The translations under genes and the position numbers were made by a program. Shown one piece after another: positions 1 to 5,198 of a DNA stretch of 5,691 nucleotides. Position 1 is the stretch's first letter. Each line of letters begins with the position of its first letter. The notes below the pieces were generated by a model that saw only the letters and a list, made by a program, of their open reading frames with translations, was not told where the DNA came from and searched no databases. The DNA is from Candidatus Avipropionibacterium avicola. GTDB taxonomy: Bacteria > Actinomycetota > Actinomycetes > Propionibacteriales > Propionibacteriaceae. Location of the stretch: assembly GCA_018715445.1 (NCBI GenBank), contig DVLP01000257.1:1-5691 (forward strand), read 5' to 3'.

Positions 1-784
1 GGACCTCAGCCGCGAGTTCTACGTCGGCGTGCTCGCCATGACCGAGATCGCCAAGCCGGAAGCCCTGGCCGTACGGGGCGGGTGCTGGTTCACCGGGTAC
101 GGCGCCGAGCTGCACCTGGGCGTGGAGGCCGACTTCCGCCCGGCCCGCAAGGCCCATCCGGCGATCCGGGTCAACGATCTCGATGCGGTGGCCGAACGAC
201 TGCGGGCGGCCGGTCACGAGGTCAGCATCGACGACCGCGAGATCCCCGGGCGGCGCCGCTTCCACTGCCACGACCCCCACGGCAACCGGATCGAGTTCCT
301 CGCCGAGGCCGTGCAGTCCTGGCCCCTCACCGACCACCACCGGGTACGGCGGGCCGTCGCGGCCGATCTCACGGCGATCGTGGCACTGCTCACCGACGAT
401 CCGCTGGGACGCCAGCGCGAAAGCAGCGACCCGGACCGCTACCGACAAGCATTGGAAGCCATCGACGCCGACCCCCACCAGTTCCTCGCCGTGGTGGTCG
501 ACGCGCACGACCGGGTGATGGGGACGGGGCAGCTCACCCTCACTCCCGGGCTGTCGCGCGGTGGCATGCTGCGGGCCAGTCTCGAAGCCGTACGGATCAG
601 TGGCGAGCTGCGTGGTCAGGGGGCCGGCTCCGCTTTCGTCGACTGGTGTGCCCAGTGGTCGCGCGACCAGGGCGCCGGACTGCTGCAGCTGAGCTCCGAC
701 AAGTCCCGCACCCGTGCCCACGACTTCTATGCCCGACTGGGATTCACCGCATCGCATGTCGGGATGAAGCTCGACCTGGACTGA
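1..784 (+). CDS. VOC (glyoxalase-like)-GNAT acetyltransferase fusion protein, 5' partial
   Basis: The frame is open to the left edge (first whole codon at base 2), so 260 C-terminal residues are visible and the start lies outside. The GTG at 29 and ATG at 38 fall inside a conserved VOC segment (DLSREFYVGVLAMTE) and are not starts. Residues 1 to about 104 match the vicinal-oxygen-chelate fold: ELHLG, then KAHPAIRV, then the closing HDPHGNRIEFL, with H38, H52 and E98 as possible metal ligands. After a short linker (QSWPLTDHH), residues 115-260 form a GNAT domain. It has the acetyl-CoA loop ELRGQGAGSA and the family ending SDKSRTRAHDFYARLGF...GMKLDL. There is no stop or frame change at the junction. 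VOC proteins act as lyases, dioxygenases or resistance binders, and GNATs acetylate amines. The substrate is unknown. It is probably cytoplasmic. Domain calls are confident; the coupled function is inference. Confidence 0.9.
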   Translation, partial: DLSREFYVGVLAMTEIAKPEALAVRGGCWFTGYGAELHLGVEADFRPARKAHPAIRVNDLDAVAERLRAAGHEVSIDDREIPGRRRFHCHDPHGNRIEFLAEAVQSWPLTDHHRVRRAVAADLTAIVALLTDDPLGRQRESSDPDRYRQALEAIDADPHQFLAVVVDAHDRVMGTGQLTLTPGLSRGGMLRASLEAVRISGELRGQGAGSAFVDWCAQWSRDQGAGLLQLSSDKSRTRAHDFYARLGFTASHVGMKLDLD

Positions 785-808
785 TCAGGCGAGGTCCGCC
801 ACCACGCC

Positions 809-2659
809 ATGGGCGAGAATGCTGGCATGGCCACCACCATCGCTGCCCGAGCGACCATCCCCGACTGGGACCGCGCCCGTGACCGAATCACCCACCAGAC
901 CTGGGCAACCAAGGTGTGGGAGGCGCTGCTCTCCGAGACCGAACGGTGGCGCGACCACCTGGTGATCGCCGGGCCCGACGAGCCCAGCGCCTGGACCCAC
1001 CACTACTTCTGCGACGACGACGGGACCCGGCTCACCTTCGACCCGGACCTGCCCCACGAGCACCGCTGCCCCACCTGCTCACGGGTGTACGACGACGAGT
1101 TGCGGATCGGCGCCTGGCGGACCACCCACCACAACGCGGTCGCGGCTCAGGTGCAGCGCGATGCCGTCATCATGCGCCTGCACCCCGATCCCGAGGCGGT
1201 GGCCGCGGCCCGCGAGGAGCTGCAGTCGGTGATCACCCGGTACGGCAACGACTACGACGCCTATCCCGCACACGGGCACCACGCCGGCATCGGCAAGGTG
1301 CTGCCCCAGTGCCTCGACGAATCGATCTGGGCGATCTCGCTGCTGCGCGCCGTACGGTGGGTGGCCGACGACCTCGACCCGGACACCCTGGCCGCGGCCG
1401 ACCGGCTGGCCGGTGGCGTGCGCGACCTGCTGCGCCCCCAGGTCAGCATGATCCACAACATCCACTGTTGGATGCTCGCGGCACTGGCCGAGTGCGCGAT
1501 CCGACTCGACGACGCCGAGCTCATGGACTTCACCGCGACCTCACCGTTCGGCGCGTTTGCCCAACTGCAGCAGGGATTCCGGCCCGAGGGGCTGTGGTTC
1601 GAGATCAACCCGCACTACCACTACTACACCGTCGACGCCGTGCTGGCCTGGCTCGAGGCGTACGGCGTCGCCTCCGTCCCCGACGAGCTGCAGGCGATCG
1701 TCCGCCGCGCCGTCACCGCCCCGGCCCTGCTCGCCTACTCCGACCACCTGGTCCCGGCCTACGCCGACGGCTGGCCCGACACCCCGATCACGAACTTCAC
1801 CCGGCACGCCGAGAAGGCGATCGGGCTGCTGGGGCCGGACGGGATCGATCTGTCGGCCTTCCTGCCCACCGGCACGCGCCGCGACACCGAGGCGGCGCTG
1901 CTCCACGGACCCGATCAGGTCCACCCACCCGAGGACCCGACGCCGGCCACCTCCTTCAGCTGGCCCGGCGCCGGGATCGCGCTGTTGCGCTCCCCCGCCG
2001 CGCGGATCGTGATGCGCAGCGGCCCCGACTCGGGCGGGCACGACCACCGCGACAAGCTCGCCATCGACATCGAGACCGCCGGCGGCTGGCGCAGCCTCGA
2101 CCTGGGCACCAGTGGGTACGGCGCCGAGTTCACCCGGTGGATGCGCTCACCCGGGGCCCACAGCACCGCCTTCGTCGGCGCCGGGCCGCAGCCGGCCTGC
2201 GACGGCCGGATCGACGAGTTCTCCGACCGCAGGGTCGTCGGGTCGACCTCCTGGCCGGGCTGTCGGATGCGGCGCGAACTGGCGCTCGGTGACGACGGCT
2301 GGTACGACCTCCTCGAGGTCGACCTCGACCGGGCCGACGAGATCACCTGGGTGCTGCACGGTGACGGCTCGGTGGTCTCGGTGCCGCCCCGGACGCCGGC
2401 CACCGTGCCCGACCACCTGAGCGAGCTGCAGCTCGGCTGGCTGGAGTCCTTCGGGCAGCTGCAGCCCGAGGACGGACGGCTCTACGTGACCTGGGACCGA
2501 CCCGGGGCCCCCGACCTGGTGGTCCAGGTCCCGCAGGGCTTCCGGTGCTGGGCCGGGGAAGGCCCCGGCAACCCGTCCGGACACCCGTTGGGCACCGTGG
2601 TGATCTCCGGCTACGCCCAGTCAGCGGCCTTCTCCGTACGGGCGAGTGTCGGGGGCTGA
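809..2659 (+). CDS. Heparinase II/III family protein (polysaccharide-lyase-like)
   Basis: 616 residues from the ATG at 809. A second in-frame ATG at 827 (M7) has GGGCGAG nine bases upstream and is an equally plausible start. Residues 1-90 hold an N-terminal region with C68, HEHRC (H84, H86, C87) and C90, a probable metal-binding knuckle. Residues about 105-345 look like the helical toroid of these lyases, with the motif MIHNIHCW (N217, H219, W221) and a histidine/tyrosine patch at EINPHYHYY (269-273), where catalytic Asn/His and Tyr sit in relatives. The C-terminal beta-sandwich carries GGHDHRDKL (409-417) and SPGAHST (447-453), which resemble the histidine sites near the metal of heparinase II. 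Known members cleave uronic-acid polysaccharides such as alginate or heparin by beta-elimination. No signal peptide is visible, so a role on imported oligosaccharides is inferred. The gene begins 24 bp after the VOC-GNAT stop and may be co-transcribed. The substrate cannot be assigned. Confidence 0.85.
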   Translation: MGENAGMATTIAARATIPDWDRARDRITHQTWATKVWEALLSETERWRDHLVIAGPDEPSAWTHHYFCDDDGTRLTFDPDLPHEHRCPTCSRVYDDELRIGAWRTTHHNAVAAQVQRDAVIMRLHPDPEAVAAAREELQSVITRYGNDYDAYPAHGHHAGIGKVLPQCLDESIWAISLLRAVRWVADDLDPDTLAAADRLAGGVRDLLRPQVSMIHNIHCWMLAALAECAIRLDDAELMDFTATSPFGAFAQLQQGFRPEGLWFEINPHYHYYTVDAVLAWLEAYGVASVPDELQAIVRRAVTAPALLAYSDHLVPAYADGWPDTPITNFTRHAEKAIGLLGPDGIDLSAFLPTGTRRDTEAALLHGPDQVHPPEDPTPATSFSWPGAGIALLRSPAARIVMRSGPDSGGHDHRDKLAIDIETAGGWRSLDLGTSGYGAEFTRWMRSPGAHSTAFVGAGPQPACDGRIDEFSDRRVVGSTSWPGCRMRRELALGDDGWYDLLEVDLDRADEITWVLHGDGSVVSVPPRTPATVPDHLSELQLGWLESFGQLQPEDGRLYVTWDRPGAPDLVVQVPQGFRCWAGEGPGNPSGHPLGTVVISGYAQSAAFSVRASVGG

Positions 2660-2679
2660 CCCCTCGACGGGCTCGGGGG
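2660..2679 (+). repeat. Short GC-rich intergenic repeat, copy A
   Basis: The 20-mer CCCCTCGACGGGCTCGGGGG begins on the base right after the TGA of the heparinase-like gene. It is identical to copies at 4438-4457 and 5097-5116. It is a weak inverted repeat (CCCC against GGGG with an imperfect middle). It differs only by transitions from CCTTCGACAAGCTCAGG, an intergenic repeat I recall from other bacterial genomes; that link is from memory and unchecked. Confidence 0.85.
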
Positions 2680-2734
2680 CGTGGGTCTCGACGGCTCCGG
2701 GGCGTGAGCTCCGCTAGCTCGCGGGACGTGGGTC
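2680..2734 (+). repeat. Degenerate right part of composite repeat element A
   Basis: After copy A come CGTGGGTCT, a degenerate core (CGACGGCTCCGGGGCGTG) and GGGACGTGGG at 2723-2732. The same order of blocks recurs at 4483-4533 after the last core of the second cluster. A small perfect stem, GAGCT/AGCTC with loop CCGCT (2706-2720), overlaps the stop codon of the minus-strand GlxA-type gene. The element therefore runs into the coding end of that gene. Confidence 0.65.
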
Positions 2735-3724
2735 TCCAGCTGGCAGGTCGGCAAAGGCCGCTCGGTAGGCGCTGGGCGGCATCTGGTGTGCCCGGGCGAA
2801 GTGGATGCGCAGATTGCTCGCCGTGCCGAAGCCGGAACGAGCCGCAACGGCTTCCATGGACAGCTCCGGATCCTCCAGGAGACGACAAGCCACAGCAAGG
2901 CGTTGCTGGATCAACCAGGCCTTGGGCGACTGGCCGAAGTGGGCGGCGAACGTACGGGCGAGCGTGCGTGGTGACTGGTGTGCACGGTCTGCGAGCTCAG
3001 TGACGGTGATGGGCCGGTGCAGCTGGGAGCGTGCCCAGTCGGTCACCTCCCGCAGGACCGCCGGACCCGCCGGCCCGGTGACGCGGTCGGGCGGTGTGTA
3101 CTGCCGCTGGCGACCGCTGCGATGCAGCGGCGCGACCATGCTCCGTGCCGCCGCCAGTGCAAGGTCGCGGCCGAGATCGCGTTCCACGATGTGAAGGCAC
3201 AGATCGATCCCAGCACTGACTCCCCCACTGGTGAGGATGTCACCCTCGTCGACGTAGAGCTCGTCGGCGACCACCTCGATCGTCCGATGACGCCGCTGCA
3301 GGTCATCGGCCCGAGCCCAGTGGGTGGTGGCTCGATGCCCGTCGAGGACCCCGGCCTCGGCGAGCAGGAACGCCCCCGTGCAGATCGAGACCATCCGAGC
3401 ACCTCGATCATGGGCGGACCGTATCGCGTCAATCGCTGCGGCCGGAGCGCAGCGGTCGTCATGACCGGGGACGACCACGGTGTCAGCGGCTGCCAACGCG
3501 TCGACTCCTGAGCCAACCTCGACCCCGTACCCGGTCGAGGTGGCGACCACTCCTGGCACCAACGAGCAGGTCTCGACCAGGTACCGCTCACCGGGCACCG
3601 CCTGGCTGAACACCTGGACCGCCGTGGCGAGGTCGAAGCCGTTCACCCCGGGCAGGGCCAGGACCGCGACCCGTGTGCGGCTCTTCCCGCTCGCGAATGC
3701 CGTACTGGCGGTTTCCTTGCGCAT
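2714..3724 (-). CDS. GlxA family transcriptional regulator (DJ-1/PfpI domain + AraC HTH)
   Basis: 336 residues. Residues about 17-190 form a DJ-1/PfpI (class I glutamine amidotransferase-like) domain. It includes LALPGVNGFDLATAVQVF, the nucleophile-elbow motif SICTGAFLLAEAGVLDG with C115, the hallmark ATTHW (132-136), and TSGGVSAGIDLCLHIVE. Residues about 222-325 form an AraC-type DNA-binding domain with two helix-turn-helix units (ITVTELADRAHQSPRTLART and LSMEAVAARSGFGTASNLRI). In this family the DJ-1 part is thought to act as a sensor rather than an enzyme. The ATG start is supported by AGGA eight bases upstream. It is divergent from a single-domain DJ-1/PfpI gene 53 bp away, a likely regulatory target. 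The last residues (DPRPAS) and the stop fall inside a repeat element shared with another gap, so the tail is probably not conserved. The effector is unknown. Confidence 0.92.
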   Translation of the reverse strand: MRKETASTAFASGKSRTRVAVLALPGVNGFDLATAVQVFSQAVPGERYLVETCSLVPGVVATSTGYGVEVGSGVDALAAADTVVVPGHDDRCAPAAAIDAIRSAHDRGARMVSICTGAFLLAEAGVLDGHRATTHWARADDLQRRHRTIEVVADELYVDEGDILTSGGVSAGIDLCLHIVERDLGRDLALAAARSMVAPLHRSGRQRQYTPPDRVTGPAGPAVLREVTDWARSQLHRPITVTELADRAHQSPRTLARTFAAHFGQSPKAWLIQQRLAVACRLLEDPELSMEAVAARSGFGTASNLRIHFARAHQMPPSAYRAAFADLPAGDPRPAS

Positions 3725-3777
3725 GTTGTCAATCCTGCCACTCGTCGCCTCCAGATGCGTGGGCTGGACTGATCGTC
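3725..3777. promoter_or_regulatory. Divergent intergenic region, presumed shared promoter/operator
   Basis: These 53 bp separate the divergent starts of the GlxA-type regulator and the DJ-1/PfpI protein, so at least one promoter should lie here or in the flanking coding ends. I see no convincing -35/-10 pair in this GC-rich stretch and no clear direct or inverted repeat of AraC type. The assignment rests on gene arrangement alone. Confidence 0.45.
3733..3736 (-). promoter_or_regulatory. Ribosome binding site of the GlxA-type gene
   Basis: On the minus strand AGGA lies eight bases before the ATG at 3724 (AGGATTGACAACATG). This supports that start and leaves a 53-bp gap to the divergent gene. 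Confidence 0.65.
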
Positions 3778-4410
3778 ATGAGCGAAAACATCACCATTGC
3801 CGTGTTCGACGGCTTCGACGAGATCGATGTGTTCGGACCGTTCGAGATCCTGTCCGCCGCAGGGTACGAGGTACGGTTGGCGACCCTCGGAGCCAGTCAC
3901 GTGCGCTCGATGCGGGGAGTCACGATCACCACTGAGCACCGGCTCGAAGCCACTCACGGTGTCCTCGTCCCCGGAGGAGGTTGGCTCGACCGTGCGCCAG
4001 TCGGAGCCTGGGCCGAGGTCGACAGGGGCGAGCTGACGGCGCGTCTGGTTGAGATCGCAGCCGACTCGGACTGGGTGGCCTCCGTCTGCAGCGGAGCGAT
4101 GGTGCTTGCCCACGCCGGGCTGCTCGCCGGGCGACCTGCCACCACGAACCGAGCCTGCCTGACCGAGCTGGAACCACTCGTGGGCACGGCCCTGAACGAA
4201 CGCGTCGTCGACGACGGTGACCGGATCACCGCTGGTGCCTTGTTCGCCGGGGTCGACCTGGGCCTGTGGATCGTGGAGCGAGCCCTCGGAACGGCAGTGG
4301 CCTCGGACATCAGTGACCGTACCGGGTACACCCGACAGGGCCGGGTCTGGCTGGCGCCGGCTCAGGACATCCAGTCGCCGTCTGAGCAATCAGGAGTCAG
4401 CGAGAGCTGA
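3778..4410 (+). CDS. DJ-1/PfpI family protein (isonitrile hydratase-like)
   Basis: 210 residues, a normal length for a single-domain DJ-1/PfpI protein. The N-terminus ITIAVFDGFDEIDVFGPFEI matches the first strand and helix of the family. D17 is in the place of the acidic residue reported as essential in Pseudomonas isonitrile hydratase. The nucleophile elbow is SVCSGAMVLAHAGLLAG with C104 followed by Ser, where isonitrile hydratase has Cys-Thr. The usual ATTHW is replaced by ATTNR (121-125). ITAGALFAGVDLGLWIVERALG (150-171) completes the fold; the tail after about 195 looks disordered. The ATG at 3778 is chosen because the longer frame from 3673 would run back into the regulator and adds non-homologous sequence; its Shine-Dalgarno is weak (GGA nine bases upstream). 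It stands divergent to the GlxA-type regulator, which probably controls it. The reaction is unproven: hydratase, glyoxalase/deglycase or protease-like activities all occur in the family. Confidence 0.87.
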   Translation: MSENITIAVFDGFDEIDVFGPFEILSAAGYEVRLATLGASHVRSMRGVTITTEHRLEATHGVLVPGGGWLDRAPVGAWAEVDRGELTARLVEIAADSDWVASVCSGAMVLAHAGLLAGRPATTNRACLTELEPLVGTALNERVVDDGDRITAGALFAGVDLGLWIVERALGTAVASDISDRTGYTRQGRVWLAPAQDIQSPSEQSGVSES

Positions 4411-4411
4411 A

Positions 4412-4482
4412 CCCCTCGACGAGCTCGGGGGTCGTTGCCCCTCGACGGGCTCGGGGGGCGTTGCCCTCGACGGGCTCGGGGG
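4412..4482 (+). repeat. Array of three GC-rich repeat copies (25-26 bp period)
   Basis: Three copies of the 20-bp repeat lie in tandem. 4412-4431 has one change (GAGCTC for GGGCTC), 4438-4457 is a perfect copy, and 4464-4482 lacks the first C. The linkers TCGTTG and GCGTTG are six bases long and nearly identical, giving a 26- then 25-bp period. The first copy begins one base after the TGA of the DJ-1/PfpI gene. The G-run of the first copy can pair with the C-run of the second across the TCGTTG linker (GGGGG with CCCCT, one wobble pair). Confidence 0.85.
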
Positions 4483-4533
4483 TCGTGGGTCTGCTCGGCT
4501 CGGGGCGTGGAGTCGGGCTCCGAGGGACGTGGG
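4483..4533 (+). repeat. Degenerate right part of composite repeat element B
   Basis: It continues the array with CGTGGGTCT, a degenerate core (GCTCGGCTCGGGGCGTGG) and GGGACGTGGG at 4524-4533, in the same order as at 2680-2734. It ends four bases before the stop codon of the opposing minus-strand GNAT gene, so the element fills the convergent gap almost exactly. Confidence 0.65.
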
Positions 4534-4537
4534 CCCG

Positions 4538-5038
4538 TCAAAGGGCTTTGGTCATCCAGCGTGCGGCGTCGGCGACCTGGTGCTCGCGGTGGTGCTCGTC
4601 GATCCAGGTGTAGCGGTCGGTGTAGTCCGGCCCGGTGTCGGCGTAGCCGAGCCGTAGGTAGAGCCGTTTCGGCCGGGGATCGATGACACCGAGCCCGAGG
4701 ACCTGGTGGTCTCGCTGCCGCGCGGCGTCCTCGAGCAGCCCGATCATGGCGGTGCCGATGCCTCGGGACTGCAGATGTTCGGGCCACACCTGGAGCCCAT
4801 TGATCTCGGGGCAACGGGGTACGACCGGATCCAGGCAGCCGTCCCAACGGATCTCCGCCGAACCCACGAACACCTCGGGATCATCACCGAGGGTGGCGAG
4901 GTAGTAGGTGCTGGTCCCCGCGCGCTGACGGGCGAACCGTCGGGCATGGGTGCGGGTGTTGCCGGTCGATTGCCAGGCCTCGAGGGCGTCGAGGTCGGCG
5001 TCGGTGCAGGGACGCAGGACAACGTCGGGGTTCGCCAT
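4538..5038 (-). CDS. GNAT family N-acetyltransferase
   Basis: 166 residues, typical for a one-domain GNAT. The N-terminal VVLRPCTDADLDALEAW is the usual first strand and helix. EVFVGSAEIRWDG is the central strand pair. Acetyl-CoA-binding motif A is LQVWPEHLQSRGIGTAMIG, with Q90-SRGIG-T-A97 fitting Q/RxxGxG/A. The closing motif is GLGVIDPRPKRLYLRLGY followed by DRYTWIDEHH. The start is set at the ATG at 5038 because AGGA lies seven bases upstream and the GNAT fold begins directly. A frame extension to 5245 would read through the repeat, the hairpin and the 3' end of rpoC. The acceptor substrate is unknown. It lies downstream of rpoC on the same strand, separated by a strong hairpin, so it probably has its own promoter. 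Its stop faces the DJ-1/PfpI gene across repeat element B. Confidence 0.9.
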   Translation of the reverse strand: MANPDVVLRPCTDADLDALEAWQSTGNTRTHARRFARQRAGTSTYYLATLGDDPEVFVGSAEIRWDGCLDPVVPRCPEINGLQVWPEHLQSRGIGTAMIGLLEDAARQRDHQVLGLGVIDPRPKRLYLRLGYADTGPDYTDRYTWIDEHHREHQVADAARWMTKAL

Positions 5039-5045
5039 GGTGTCA

Positions 5046-5049
5046 TCCT
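5046..5049 (-). promoter_or_regulatory. Ribosome binding site deciding the GNAT start
   Basis: On the minus strand AGGA lies seven bases before the ATG at 5038 (AGGATGACACCATG). This favours that start over an in-frame ATG at 5074 and the longer open frame to 5245. Confidence 0.6.
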
Positions 5050-5096
5050 GCTCGTCACGCGAGCGTGCGTCCATGGAGTTGTCGACTGGGGATCGG

Positions 5097-5116
5097 CCCC
5101 TCGACGGGCTCGGGGG
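5097..5116 (+). repeat. Short GC-rich intergenic repeat, copy C
   Basis: This is a perfect copy of the 20-mer found at 2660-2679 and 4438-4457, in the same orientation. It sits between the start of the GNAT gene and the rpoC terminator hairpin, both on the minus strand, so this copy is not in a convergent gap. It is not followed by the degenerate blocks seen after the other copies. Confidence 0.85.
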
Positions 5117-5127
5117 ACGGGCGGGGG
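5106..5127 (+). other. Predicted G-quadruplex motif
   Basis: Four G-tracts lie in 22 bases: GGG (5106-5108), GGGGG (5112-5116), GGG (5119-5121) and GGGGG (5123-5127), with loops CTC, AC and C. This meets the usual G3+ N1-7 rule with short loops. The G-rich strand is the template strand for the minus-strand GNAT gene, roughly 70-90 bp upstream of its start codon. Folding in the cell is unproven. Confidence 0.5.
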
Positions 5128-5138
5128 CTACAACGGGC

Positions 5139-5176
5139 AAGGCCCCGGTCCTCCCGTGTGGGAGGGCCGGGGCCTT
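5139..5176 (-). terminator. Probable rho-independent-like terminator of rpoC
   Basis: The arms AAGGCCCCGGTCCTCCC (5139-5155) and GGGAGGGCCGGGGCCTT (5160-5176) form a 17-bp stem with one wobble or mismatched position and the loop GTGT. The hairpin starts 22 bases after the rpoC stop on the minus strand. The bases after it on that strand (GCCCGTTGTAG) are not a clean U-run, as is common in high-GC actinobacteria. Confidence 0.8.
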
Positions 5177-5198
5177 GGACGGTCCCTGTTGCTCTGGG

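Noticed and set aside
916..2292. Long open frame overlapping the lyase-like gene in another frame
   Set aside because: It is extremely Arg/Pro/Ala-rich with no recognisable domain. It is a by-product of high GC, and the 809 frame carries clear family motifs.
3726..3731. TTGTCA as a plus-strand -35 box, with TTGACA on the minus strand a base away
   Set aside because: No acceptable -10 follows at normal spacing for either gene, and on the minus strand the box sits between the ribosome binding site and the start codon.
3673..3777. Longer start for the DJ-1/PfpI gene
   Set aside because: It would overlap the divergent regulator, and the added residues (Cys- and Ser-rich) do not resemble the family.
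4412..4482. Possible CRISPR array
   Set aside because: The spacers are only 6 bases and nearly identical to each other, there are three units, and no cas gene is near. It is a tandem intergenic repeat.
5056..5067. Near-palindrome CACGCGAGCGTG upstream of the GNAT gene as an operator
   Set aside because: It is short, expected by chance at this GC level, has no second copy, and lies close to the ribosome binding site without a recognisable promoter.
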